From: Pochonia chlamydosporia 170
Taxonomy: Eukaryota; Ascomycota; Sordariomycetes; Hypocreales; Clavicipitaceae
DNA length: 64,000 bases
NCBI RefSeq assembly: GCF_001653235.2
Contig: NC_035796.1
Location: 434,001 to 498,000 of the forward strand
Direction of reading: 5' to 3'
Below, piece by piece: positions 22,575 to 33,573 of this stretch. Numbering within the stretch: the first letter of the stretch is position 1; the number at the start of each line of letters is the position of its first letter. The notes below the pieces were generated by a model. That model made no database searches and was not told where the DNA came from. It saw only the letters and a program-made list of their open reading frames with translations. A program made the position numbers and the translations under genes.

Positions 22575-23552
22575 TTACCTTGTTTCTCCAAGCTTGATAG
22601 CCGTCTCGTTTTTGTCGTCCGCCGGGTCATCCGTCTCCCAATGGATAACCAAGCCAAAAGGGCCTTGCTCCGTCCTTGTTACAAGACCAAACAAGTTTTC
22701 CCTGTCAACTGTAGGGAAAATACTGGCTCCTTCGTACCTGATTCGGGGCTGCTCAAAATCCGGTTGAACCAGGTAAGGCTTCGTCACTCCCGGTCCTATA
22801 CCAAAAAAGTCAAGGGTATCGTTCTTAAGATCGTACAAGGTGCCGCCATTTATCTGGATCTTGGATTCGACAATGTAAGGCTCCTCAAGTGTGGCCCGAC
22901 TGAGAAGCACTGCTGTGTAGATGGTTGGCACAACACCATCCTTCTGTTTTTCGTTCTGCTGCATGCACCACTGGACCCCACCTCTCTTACCAGCCTTGTT
23001 CATCGTGGCAGCGGCAAAGGCCCGGGCAAAGTACTTGCGTTCAAAGGAGATCTCCTTGACCTTTGTCCGGCTTGTGCCTACTTCGGCGCCATCTCCTTTG
23101 AACCCCGCGTGGATGTCTGTCGTGGTCGTTTGCTTCTCATTAACGTTTGTCTGGTTGGTCTTTTCCAACTCGCGAAAAGGAGCCCAGGCCACAACCCCAG
23201 GTCCGGGTTTGTCACTCCTCTCCAAGCGCTCAAACTTTAATCTTGATTTGACGCTTCTCACACAGCGTTTGGGCCTGGTGCAGGTGACTGTCAGCTTGAA
23301 CACCATGAGTGTCATTGCCTCTCTCGGAGTGTTTTCAGTAACTGCCTCAGCACCGCAGCTCCAACCGTCTACTTGAAGGATGCGCTCGAACGAGATGCTG
23401 AAGCCGCCATCATCTTCCCGGTCATAAATCAGGCCACCGTTGTCTTTGGAAGAATATTGAGTCTTCAATTCTCCCCGACTGTCATTAGGATTCAGAATGC
23501 GACAGCATGGCACTGGCTCGGGGTGCTCAAAATCGAGGTAATCACTGTCCAT
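22575..23552 (-). CDS. Uncharacterised 325-residue intracellular protein
   Basis: Single-exon gene, ATG at 23552. No signal peptide or membrane helix. The composition is beta-strand-like with charged loops. N- and C-terminal parts share a loose pattern: near residue 6, YLDFEHPEP is followed by a strand and GGFSISFE; near residue 265, YLVQPDFEQP is followed by a similar strand and PFGLVIHWE. This suggests two related beta modules around a basic middle segment (RPKRCVRSVKSRLKFERL). I do not recognise the family with confidence. It lies directly upstream of, and on the same strand as, the S8-domain gene; the gap of about 680 bases is consistent with, but does not prove, a functional link. Confidence 0.75.
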   Translation of the reverse strand: MDSDYLDFEHPEPVPCCRILNPNDSRGELKTQYSSKDNGGLIYDREDDGGFSISFERILQVDGWSCGAEAVTENTPREAMTLMVFKLTVTCTRPKRCVRSVKSRLKFERLERSDKPGPGVVAWAPFRELEKTNQTNVNEKQTTTTDIHAGFKGDGAEVGTSRTKVKEISFERKYFARAFAAATMNKAGKRGGVQWCMQQNEKQKDGVVPTIYTAVLLSRATLEEPYIVESKIQINGGTLYDLKNDTLDFFGIGPGVTKPYLVQPDFEQPRIRYEGASIFPTVDRENLFGLVTRTEQGPFGLVIHWETDDPADDKNETAIKLGETR

Positions 23553-25572
23553 GACTAGGGCGAATTGAGCTGCTTTCTGGCGAGATTCAGGGATAGAAGA
23601 CAGAGTATGGAAATAGATTGGAATGGTTTACCATCGCATTTTGGCAAATTCGACACGACGCATCCCTTTATAGCCGTGGCATACCACTGAGCTGACTAGC
23701 CATGGGCTGCCAGCGGCCTAACTTGACTTGGATGCCAACTTGGTTATGCAACTCGTGACAGTTCTAACAGGCTGCCGCGTGATGAAAGGAGTATACCCTC
23801 TTCAAAGTACGGCGTACGTCCATCATGACTTTGCTGCTACTATGTTGCGGCAAGCCGTGATGGGTTGTAAGGCAGGTGCCAATGTTGGCTTTGTGCAACC
23901 GAACAACTCGTAAACGCAATGCAGCGTGTGTATCCAGAGACAATATATGCATTCGAGACTTATGGGCCAGTCAAAATTTGCTCACGGCCAGTTGCTTCAT
24001 CGCAATCTGTACTCGGTGTACTCGGTACTGTGTACTCCGTGCGGAGCACTGCGCATATGGAGATGCAAAAGCGGAAAATTCGATGTTGTGACACGCGGAC
24101 AAGTATTTCTATCCTGTCAATTCAGCCTTGGGGGCTGAGGAACGTGAGCAGTCAATCCTCATTTTGCCTTGTCCAACGTCAGGCAGCCAGCGCCTTGATA
24201 CCCGTCCCCTCGTGTGCGTCAACAACAGACTCTGTTAGGTGTTGTGTAGCCTGTGTGAGGGCACGATCTCGCCTCCACGGAGTTGCCCAGCTCGAAAGAT
24301 GGTATGAGTAAGGAGTATGGGAGGATCCAGTTGTCAATGTCGTCGTCAAACTAAGGTTTCCTTTTGGGGTTAAATTGGTTCGGATGGCCCACATTGCCAT
24401 CGGACAAATTATGCGACTTGCCGACAGTCACTGGGTCTTAAGTTCTTGATTGGCGCGACATGGCGGCAGTAGCCGTAATAGTTAGGCTTCCATGATATCT
24501 GGTCAAATTAACAACAAATAATAAATAGACTTACTCGTAGATATGCAGTGCAAATTAACAGTACCGTGCCTCATTTAGAGCCACGTCTTGAAGAAGTCAT
24601 TCAACTTATTCTCAGATTCTGACTTAGAAGTGCTATCCAGTCAATACCCTCCACAGGACGTTTCTTTTTGTGAGCGACCGCCGAATCTACACTTCTGCAC
24701 CCTTCAAACACCCTGCCGGCTGCTCAATCCCAAAGCCTTATGACTTGTCGCTTCAAATTGTTTGCTTGTACGCTGCGTTCAAACACTTATCGTAGACGAT
24801 ATCAGGCTGCTATGGTCTTTGGTTAACTAATTCACATTATCTCTGGTTGCCATCAATCCTAAGGGTGCATTTCCAGATCCTCTTACAGCTGTGTTCATAA
24901 ATAAGACTAAAACCTGTGTATTTACTCTCGAACTTGTATGCTAATGGATGTAAACAGCTAACCGGTCAGCTATGAGGGCCACGGCGGAGGCGGAGGCGGG
25001 CTAATCTGAAGTGGTGATGAAGGCCCGCGTGGGACACAAACGGTTGTCCTGTTTATAGCAACAGAGTATTTTAGAAATGGCGTTAATGCTAATTAGAATA
25101 TTGCAGCAATCTATCTCCTCCTTGTGTTACCCTTCCAAACAAATTGGTTCACCCGCGATGCGTTCCAGTCTAAGATGATCGCCCAGTATTCAGCTTGATA
25201 AAATGGAACACGTCACTGGTAGCATAGTAGAAAGTGGTTAAACTTCCTAGATGCAACACAATTAAACGCTGACCAGCCACTTCAAATCGAATTAGGTAGC
25301 TATTATCATTCAAAGTGCGATATTCTTATAGCCATAGGTACATGCCGCTGTTTGGGGGGCTCACATGGTCGCACTTCACACATTCACTGCTTCCTTCAGG
25401 AGACTATTTCATAGCTTCCATCAGAAAACACATTCACAAGCCCCAGAGTCATCAGGAGAACCCGGGATTATTCTTTCGTATCATTTGCTACATTCCCTCG
25501 AGTCACGACACATAAACTTTTCGTCCGTTTCTCCCTTGCCAATCTCCATACCAACCATAGGTAGTCACCACC
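23553..25572. other. 2.0-kb gene-free, partly AT-rich stretch
   Basis: The part from about 24420 to 25350 is visibly richer in A/T than the flanking genes and has no long open frame, which may mark a decayed element. A TGTACTCCGTGCGGAGCAC imperfect palindrome lies at 24031-24049. No transposon protein or terminal repeat was recognised. Confidence 0.5.
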
Positions 25573-26284
25573 ATGGGCGTTGATGCAGGCTTTGACATGG
25601 TCCCTACCTTGTCCAAGGGGGTCGTGGACAGGCACAACTGGGACAGATTCATCGAATTCATCAAGACACACTACGAAGACGATGAAAACGTTGAGATCAA
25701 ACCAAACTATATCCTATTCAAAGCAGGCGAACACCCGAAGCTGCCTTTTGAAGGCTACAAACTCCTTCGCTTCAGCTCCAAGGTTTCAGGTCGCATCGCC
25801 ACGACCACGGGGGTAGAGAGCTACCTCAAGCAGGTTGCCCGAGTTGCTCGGCTACACTTTGGCTCTCGTGTGAAGTACTGGGATGAATGCCTAGATCGGC
25901 AGGGTCACTATGGTTGGCAAGAAGTTCACGAGTCACACCGATCATATGAGCAGGTAAGTTCTCCGGCAAAAGATACGTTGAAACGTATTTAACCATAACG
26001 GTAACTAGCGGGATGCACCCGAATCTCACAGCACCATCGCACATTTCGTCACTGGAACTGATCGGATAAGACACATTGGCATTCCGCTGTACGAAGTTGT
26101 AGATGTGGCTGGAAAGGGGAAAGGTCTGATCGCTCGTTTTAATATCACTAAAGGTACTTCCTTATACTACGTGGAGACTCACCTTAGGAACACGATTAGG
26201 AAGTTGAGAATCGAGGCACTCAAATGTAGTGCGAAGGCATGTTTGCGTGAATGGAGGCTACAAGCCACTGAGGGTTTGCCATGA
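25573..26284 (+). CDS. Small protein ending at the start of a SET-like domain (probably truncated)
   Basis: Two exons (25573-25953, 26009-26284), 218 residues, with a strong start context (CACCATGG). Residues about 1-125 begin MGVDAGFDMVP and form an N-terminal module I recall from uncharacterised fungal proteins. Exon 2 contains IRHIGIPLYEVVDVAGKGKG followed by LIARFNITKGT. This matches the opening strand of SET methyltransferase domains, where the pattern is 'V...GKGxGLxAxxxIxxGT'. The rest of a SET domain (NHS/GxxxxxDY motifs) is absent; the frame ends about 35 residues later in sequence of different character. The 55-base intron has GTAAGT, CTAAC-like and TAG signals. Methyltransferase activity is therefore not expected. 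It is likely a truncated relic, or the N-terminal part of a gene broken by rearrangement. Confidence 0.65.
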
Positions 26285-27333
26285 AGACAATGAGGCGTAA
26301 GGCGCGCGAACAAGCAAAGCCATTTATATGAAGTGTGAGGCACACGTGTACGCAGATCGCGAGATGCATAAACGTGACAGGCGTAGGATGCAACTCTCAA
26401 TGCACGCCGCCTCGGAACATGGCATCCATGCATCAAGGTATGATAGGATGGTGTTTTTCACATTGCAATGAGGTTTCTCTCAGCACAGTGGCCCAGTTCA
26501 TCTGATATAATGCAACTCGACGCCTCGCAGCGCATCACAATTCGTCATATCATACAAGCCACCATTAAGGTTCATCCCAACGCCTCATAATCTGAACCCG
26601 ACAACCCGGGCATAAATCGTCTGGTAAGGCAGTTCGTCAACAACAAACTCGGGACAAGGTTTGTGCTTGTTCAATCCCATTGTGCCATGTTCATGAGCCA
26701 ATAGCCAGCCAATAGCCGGCCTGGAAAAGCGAATGAATGGATGGAGGGGCATTGAATCTGAAACGGCCACAAGGCAAGCGCTGCTCTTCTTTGGCTGTGC
26801 ACTGTCCCGAATCCTGACATTGTGCCAAGGTGGGGCAACATCGTTGTCATGGCAACAACGCGACGTTGAGTCTCTCCCCAGCACTAAACTGTGGAGCATC
26901 GCCGCATCACCAATCGAGGGCAGTCAACTTGGCTTTCTCTTTCGCATCCTGTCTCACCCTCTTCTTGTTTCGCGGACGACAAGTAGGGACGGGAATTCTT
27001 GCTTCCTACCGCCAGTTGGACGCATCGCCAGCGCCCGCGATAGCACGTATATTATGCTCTTACGCCGACCTCACAGTATAGGATTACGACACGACAGGAC
27101 GATAACGGCAATAAACATCACATAGCATCGCCAAGTAAACACGGATCGCAGAAGGAACTATAGACAGCCCACGGACTGGCTGACTGCACACAAGAGCGCC
27201 ACTTTGCTTTGGAGATCTGAACGCACATACCAGTCAAAACAATCAACATCTACATTCCCACTTTTGCGTCATATAGACCCCGGGGTCGCCTCGCCCAGCT
27301 TCATTGCGGTTTTGTGGTGACACTGCGAGAACT
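26285..27333. other. Intergenic region; 5' flank of the Ase1-like gene
   Basis: About 1.05 kb. No continuation of the SET-like domain was found in any frame. The right part is the probable promoter and leader of the following conserved gene. Confidence 0.5.
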
Positions 27334-29769
27334 ATGGACACCAGCTATCTGGCCCAACAGGTCAACAGCAGCATTGCGCAGCTGCATGGCCTGTTTGACG
27401 AGATTGGCGTTCCTAACCATGAGCGCGAGGCTCGTGAATCAGAGGTAATTCTCGCAGATTTTGAATTTATTATGCCTGTTCACCTTGGCGTCATGGCTGA
27501 CCGATTCACAGCTCTTCGCGGCTCTGTCCGAAGCACTCAATAGCCAAGTGCGCTTAGTGACGACAGAGAAGAAGGACATGATTGATGAGGCAAAGAAGAT
27601 TATCACAACGATACGCCAAATGGAGACATCGCTAGACGATTCCAAGCCTCGACGGGGGGAGTACCAAGAAGACGAGGAATTCAAAATCACTTATCCTCTG
27701 AACCGTTGCGTACAAGGACTTAGAGAAAAGCACATTCAAATAAGCCGCTTGCATAAAGAGCGGTTTGAGCAAGTGAAGAGTAGGTTGCTGCCATCTTCCA
27801 ATGATATTGTGCCTCACGCTAATACTGCTCTACCACAGCGCTTGTTGAAGCACTCGAGTCATACTCATCACATCTCGAGCCAACTTTTGTTCAAATTGCC
27901 CTTCCTCCTACTGGGCCCAACCAATCTTTGCCCCCTACTTTCGACATCTCCAATACCTACGTCGAGAAGCTCGATGCAGAGTTCACACGGGTGTATGACG
28001 AATATATGCGCCGCATCGCGTCCATCCAGGCTTTGTCCAACCAAATTATCCAACTTTGGGCGGAACTTGGCATTCCCCAAGCTCAGCAAGACAGTGCCAT
28101 CGTCAAGTACTACAGAGAGGCGCCTGAGCAGCTCGGCCTCCACCAGGAAGACCTTAACAGGCTACAGACGAGGAGAGATCGGTTATCAGATGAGAAGAAG
28201 AACCGCGAAAAGCGACTGAAAGACCTCAGAGCGGCGGTTGAAGCGTTGTGGCTGAAACTTGGCGTTGATGAAGCAGAAACTAAGACTTTCCTCAATCAAA
28301 ACAGAGGTTGCGGCGTCCGACAAATCAATGAGTTCGAAGACGAATTGACCCGATTGAACGAGTTAAAGAGGCAAAACCTTCACCTATTTGTTGAAGATGC
28401 TCGCGTCAAGCTGCAGGAAATGTGGGATTCTCTTTACTTTTCCGAAGACGAGATGCTCGAGTTCACGCCTGCCTTTTCTGATGTATACAGCGACGCCTTG
28501 TTGGAGGCACATGAGCGCGAGGTTGCTCGACTTGAGTCACTCAGAGAACAACGCGCGCCAATCCTAGCTGTTGTCGACAAACACAAGACCTTGATCAAGG
28601 ACCGAGACGACCTGGCGACATCAAGCCAAGATGCTTCTCGTCTCATGATGCGAGGGCAAAAGGGCGAGAAAAGGGACCCCGGAAAGCTTCTGAGAGAGGA
28701 AAAAATGCGCAAGCGAATTACGAAGGAACTTCCCAAGGTGACTGCTGACGTTCGCAAGATGCTCGAAAAGTGGGAGGACGAGTACGGCCGTCCATTTTTG
28801 GTGTTTGGGGAGAGATATCTGGACGAACTTGAACCGGAAGAAGCGAAGAGGGCGGGCCCTGCTTCGCGATCCAAAACACCAGCAGGACCACCTCCATCGA
28901 CCGTGAAGAAATCAGCAGGTCCAGGCCTTACCAGGGCCAACAGCACAAAGGCCGTCCCCCCTCGCTCCATGACCAAGACCCCGACTGCGGCGAACCGGAC
29001 TGTTACGAAGAAGATGCAATCGCCGGGCAAGACGAACACAATGAACGGCAGAGGGAGCCCTACGAGGATTCCCGCCCGCGTTCCTCTTTCCAATCTGAAG
29101 ACGGGTAGCAACTCTCCGGAGCGGTCAAGGCCAGAATCACGGGGCGAGACTCTTCGAAATGGAGCACCAATTCGTGCCCCGCCTCCCAAAATGCGTGACT
29201 TGAAGTCTGTTCCCGAGTTAAAGACGCCAAAGAACCCTTACAAGGGCACAGGCATAGAATCCAGCATTGTACGCCAAGTTGAGCCGGAGGACGTCTACGA
29301 CGATCGTCCGCAAACATCCCGAGGCATGCGATCCAACTCCAACCTGTCTAACCACGTACAGCCGACATATTACGAGGACACGTATGATGATGGGTATGAC
29401 GATCGTTATGATGAGCGCTATGCGACAATACGCGCTCCACGCTCTGGATACCCGCAGGTAGTAGCAAACTCGAGGCAACTGTCCAATAACTCTCACACTT
29501 CGACTGCAATCTCTGGGTCTGAGAACTGGGAAACGTACGACGATAATAGCGAGCCCGAACCCGACGTCTCAGAAGAGTACTATGCCAAGCTTCGAGCGGC
29601 GCGTGGCAAGAGATATGAGCCCGAACAAGGACATTTGCCCTCAAGCAGCCAGGCCAAACGCATGAGAGGCATCCCAGGCACACCATACGCAGCAGCACCA
29701 GTGATGATTGATCAAGAGGGCAACCGAATCATCTCGGGCAGCGAATGGACTGACGAAGATGTCTTTTAA
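27334..29769 (+). CDS. ase1: Ase1/PRC1/MAP65-family microtubule-bundling protein
   Basis: Three exons (27334-27444, 27512-27779, 27839-29769), 769 residues. Introns have GTAATT...CACAG and GTAGGT...CACAG borders. Residues 1-about 450 are almost continuous coiled coil and helix. They include the MAP65-type segments 'IIQLWAELGIP' and 'LWLKLGVDE', each a repeat of the Lx(E/A)LWxxLxxP pattern, and the conserved spectrin-like microtubule-binding part ending FGERYLDELEPEE. The C-terminal about 300 residues are disordered, basic and Ser/Pro-rich with many possible CDK sites (SKTP, MTKTP, SPTR), matching cell-cycle control in the family. Role by family: crosslinks antiparallel microtubules in the anaphase spindle midzone. 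The ATG at 27334 is preferred because the upstream in-frame codons lack conservation features. Confidence 0.9.
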
Positions 29770-31143
29770 GCATGCTGGACGAGGATAATTGGATGGCTGT
29801 TGAAGCGCAGCTACTCACTCGTTTTTGGATTCACGCTCACAATGAAGACGATTTTTCACGATATTTACGCATGACGCTTTTGTCATTCCTTTTTTTATGA
29901 CTGTCGACCGCGTCATCATCAAAATTGTGGGCTATTTGCCTGATAGTGGGTGGCTATCTTTCTCCCCGTTAACTGACGAGGACACTCGCTTGACCTACCT
30001 GCGCTGGGCGTATTTAAATCTCTCTCTCTTGTCTATGGCCAGAGCATTCATTCCTGCCTAAAGCTGGCGTCCATGGGGCGTGCTTTGGAAATTTTTTGAA
30101 CTTGTACCTATCTAAAATCTTTCTCTTCTTCTGTTTCCTATTTCTGCTGCGAGGGGTATTCTGAACAATGGTGTTTATACTGAGAGGCAACGCTTGCAAA
30201 AGCGCCAAGGACTATATACCAAGGCGATAAGCACGCAACATTGCTTTGCGGGATTGACGGAAATGAAGGGGAACTGTGATAATTGGGATTGGGGGAGCGA
30301 GCGAGCGAGCGAAACGAACAGGGAAGGGAATCAGCCCAAGGAGGCGAAGGGAATGGCGTACGGGAAGCCGGCGTTGGTTTTGTCAATTACTTTGCGCTAT
30401 GCATTTGCATATAGGTGTAGTGTTGTGTGAATAAGACGCTCTGAATGGTGCATTTGAAGTTGTTCAGCTGTCTGCGTTGAGGTTGTGTTTGGTGTGAGAT
30501 TGCCATTTTATTGGGACTGGCTTGACGATATTCTTGTCTCACACGAGGGATCTGGTCTGGCAGTAAGATTGGGAATTTGTCAATGTCAGGAAAGTCTTGC
30601 CAAGAAGTATACCTGACTGGATACGAGAAACGAGTCAGCATGTTATATCAGCGTGGAGCAGTAAGCATTGGCACGGCAATCAATCCTTGTTCAACAACTC
30701 ATCAAGCATTGTCCAGATGAACTTGCAGTCCACTCTGAATGTCCAAAAATAGCTTTGATAAAACCCAAGGACCGCAATCAACGGGTAAAGCATGGCATAA
30801 ATTCATGAAATTAAGGGTCCATAACTAGCCTATTCGTAACTTAGGACGCAACCGTTTCCGTTTCCTGTCATCTTAGTGCATGACGGACCCCTTTCCAGAA
30901 ACTGACTGGAATGAACGTGGCTTTTTTGACTAGCCGCACGAGACAAACACCCTTTGACCCTTTGACCGCTGACGTCGAAGCTCAATCTCCACAATTTCCA
31001 ACTTCCCCTTGAGCTGTGGGGGACCAACACTACACTTTCTAGAGTTATTCTTCCGTCGAGGCAAGTAATGCCGTTGTAGAGTGCAATTTCCGCCTTGTTT
31101 ATCCCCATACGGTCCCTATGTGTCGACGATTCCAAGCCCGGCG
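29770..31143. other. Intergenic region between Ase1-like and Irs4-like genes
   Basis: About 1.4 kb holding the 3' flank of the first gene and the promoter of the second. A short GAGC repeat occurs near 30296-30310. No gene was seen. Confidence 0.55.
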
Positions 31144-32853
31144 ATGAATCCCGCGCCGCAGCATTCGCGCGATGGTGCTGCACTGAGAGGCGCGTCGCTC
31201 GCTTTCCAGCGCAGTCCAGGCGTTACGTCGCCTATACATAGCGAGGTGATTACGAATCGATCTGGTGCGAGCGCGACGGACGGCGATTCATCTGGACATC
31301 AGGTCGCTAGGGCACATCACGGGAGGCTGGATCCGAAGAATCCGAGTTTCATAGCGGCGACGCTGGCGGCCAGTAGGACGGGGAGCCCGAGTGGGAGTGC
31401 GAGGGTGAGCTTGGCTGCGGATGCTGTTGATTCGGAGAGCATTGCGCCTACGGGGAATTTGATATCGTTGTTTGAGGGGCGGGATGGGAAGAAGGGAGGG
31501 TTGCAGGAGAGGCAGAAACATGGGAAGCTTGTGAGAGGTGCGACGCCGGATGGTGATGATGGGAGGACAGTGGCTTTGCCGCCTGCGCAGGCTAGGAGTT
31601 CTGAGAGGATATCTGCGATGCCAATGCCCAAGCCGAAACTGCCGGTGCAGTTGACGTCTCCGGGGCCGTCGAAACCGAAACCTCCGCCTCCGAGGGAACA
31701 AAAGCCAGAGGTGTCTGCACAGAAACATGCGAAATCAGCTTCCAAGGCTAGGGTGAGGACGCCGAGTCCTCCTTCGGTTGTTAGTAGGTCTACGGCGGAG
31801 CTGCTGTCCCCCAAACCGATGAGGTTGATCAAGCCGACTCTTGCGCCGCCGGTGCTGAGTAGTCCCCAGGCGAGCAGTCCGGGGACGTCTGGACAAGAGG
31901 CTTCTTCGCCGTCGCCAGATCCCGAGAAACGGGGTCGGAATACAAACCTGCGACCACCGACGCCTCCGAAACCGAGGGGGAGTCACAGAGCTGCTTTGAG
32001 TGGGAGTCGGCGTCGTGGGAATTCAGATACACCTTTATCAAGGGGCAGTTCGTCAACAACTCCTCTCACTGAATTTGGTCTGCCCATTGTTTCGCCCTCG
32101 CCGTCACGTCCAACTGTTCGGAAGAGTACACCTCCACCAATACTTAGACGAGACTCAGTCGCCAGTGCTCCGACTTCACCAATTCCCATTTCCTCGCAGC
32201 GCCGCCGTCTCACCACCACTTCTACCAGCAATCTTACACTGGATCCTCTCACCAGTGCCATCATGGCCAGCTCCCTCGCCTCGTCTCGCCTCACACCACA
32301 TAATAGTGGATCTTCGTTACCGCCGCCCAGCCTGCCTAAGCGGCAGAGGTCACCGCGTCTGCTCCAGACACTCCGCCAGCCTCAGAGCTACTCGGACGAA
32401 GATCCTGAACGGCTAAAAATAGCACACCGTCACAAATTATCTAGTAATAAACATGCGCATCACGAGGGGTCACGCAAACGATGGAGGGATCAGATTACGC
32501 AGAGAGAGCGGAAGAGGTATGAGGCGGTGTGGGCGTCTAATCGGGGGTACTTGCTTGATGATGGGGCGTTGCAAAGTTTAGATGGTGAGGTAGATAGAGT
32601 TGTGTCGGAGTGCGTTGCGAATGTGGTGGTGAGGGAGCTGTGGAAACGGTCTCGTCTGCCGGGAGATGAGCTCATTGAGGTGTGGGAACTGGTTGATCGC
32701 GGAGATGTTGGCATGCTTACGAGGCAGGAGTTTATTGTGGGCATGTGGTTGATAGATCAGAGGTTGAGGGGGAGGAAGTTGCCTGTAAGAGTGTCGGATA
32801 GTGTTTGGAATAGTGCGAATGGTGTGCGTATTTCGAAACCCAAGGCTCGTTAG
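31144..32853 (+). CDS. irs4: EH-domain protein of the Irs4/Tax4 type
   Basis: Single exon, 569 residues from the first in-frame ATG. Residues 1-about 440 are disordered, rich in Ser/Pro/Arg, with polyproline stretches (PKPPPPREQKP). The C-terminal about 100 residues form an EH domain: an RYEAVWASN segment, then 'ELWKRSRLPGDELIEVWELVD' in which the EF-hand-like DRGDVGMLTRQEF loop is visible, then FIVGMWLIDQRLRG. Family knowledge: Irs4 in yeast regulates phosphatidylinositol 4,5-bisphosphate levels and thereby influences rDNA silencing, cell wall and autophagy. The C-terminal single EH domain after a long disordered tail is the typical layout. Confidence 0.85.
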   Translation: MNPAPQHSRDGAALRGASLAFQRSPGVTSPIHSEVITNRSGASATDGDSSGHQVARAHHGRLDPKNPSFIAATLAASRTGSPSGSARVSLAADAVDSESIAPTGNLISLFEGRDGKKGGLQERQKHGKLVRGATPDGDDGRTVALPPAQARSSERISAMPMPKPKLPVQLTSPGPSKPKPPPPREQKPEVSAQKHAKSASKARVRTPSPPSVVSRSTAELLSPKPMRLIKPTLAPPVLSSPQASSPGTSGQEASSPSPDPEKRGRNTNLRPPTPPKPRGSHRAALSGSRRRGNSDTPLSRGSSSTTPLTEFGLPIVSPSPSRPTVRKSTPPPILRRDSVASAPTSPIPISSQRRRLTTTSTSNLTLDPLTSAIMASSLASSRLTPHNSGSSLPPPSLPKRQRSPRLLQTLRQPQSYSDEDPERLKIAHRHKLSSNKHAHHEGSRKRWRDQITQRERKRYEAVWASNRGYLLDDGALQSLDGEVDRVVSECVANVVVRELWKRSRLPGDELIEVWELVDRGDVGMLTRQEFIVGMWLIDQRLRGRKLPVRVSDSVWNSANGVRISKPKAR

Positions 32854-33097
32854 GGGTTTGTTGGTTTGTTGTTTTTTGGGGGATTAGAGGGGAGCTTTGC
32901 AGCATGATACCCATGACGTTGCTTAGATGTATGGAACCAGGCCATAGATGGGCTTCATAGCCTTTTAATACATGTATAGAAAACTTGGTGTCTCAAAAGG
33001 ATATGTTGTTCATTATCGTTGGCAGTCTATGAAGATATGGTACCGTGTCAGAAAAGGCCACTTTTCTCTAAACCTATGCGAAACAAGCAAAAATGAT

Positions 33098-33573
33098 TCA
33101 AGACCGGCTAGAAACATAATCTGCGGATGTCTCATCGCCAAAAGTAACCGTCACATTGTAGTTACTCAACGTGGGCATGTGCAATGCGCCGTAAAGGCTC
33201 ATCAAGCTTGCGGTGACGATGCCCTCGCCCCTAGGGGCATCTGCAGGAATGGTGATTTGTCTTTTGAAATCATTTGCTTTATTCGATGCATCTAGGATGT
33301 GTTAGCTCCTGGCTATATTTATGTTTGCGATGGGAACGTACCTGGTCCGAGGTACATGGTTCCAGCAACGAGTCCTAGACTCTGGGGCGTTCCGTCGCCG
33401 GGCGCATACCCGAATGCAATGGCTACGTCGTAGACTCTCTGGATGTAATTGGAGCTCTTGATGATGGCATCGATTGTGTCACCGGGCTTGATGGTTGAGG
33501 GGACGGAAATGCCGGTGATGCGGGCGCTGGCGAGGGACAGGAGGCCCGTTGCTAAGGCGATTGAGGAACGCAT
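33098..33573 (-). CDS. nis1: NIS1-like small secreted protein (candidate effector)
   Basis: Two exons, complement(33098-33291, 33342-33573), 141 residues. Signal peptide residues 1-17 (MRSSIALATGLLSLASA) precedes ARITGISVPSTIKPGDTI. Family features visible: YIQRVYDVAIAFGYAPG, then the C-terminal LSNYNVTVTFGDETS. The 50-base intron has GTACGT, CTAAC and TAG signals. The protein matches the necrosis-inducing secreted protein 1 family first described in Colletotrichum, where NIS1 suppresses plant PAMP-triggered immunity by binding receptor-associated kinases. The family is widespread in ascomycetes with different lifestyles, so presence does not prove plant pathogenicity. It sits among conserved housekeeping genes rather than in the accessory block. 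Confidence 0.85.

Noticed and set aside
23553..25572. AT-richer stretch as a RIP-mutated transposon
   Set aside because: No remnant of a transposon protein or terminal repeat was recognised, and I could not measure RIP indices; left as intergenic.
26154..26187. 34-base GT-AG intron that would extend the SET-like exon by a few residues (KGTRLGS)
   Set aside because: Shorter than the introns seen elsewhere in the window, and it leads directly to a stop codon.
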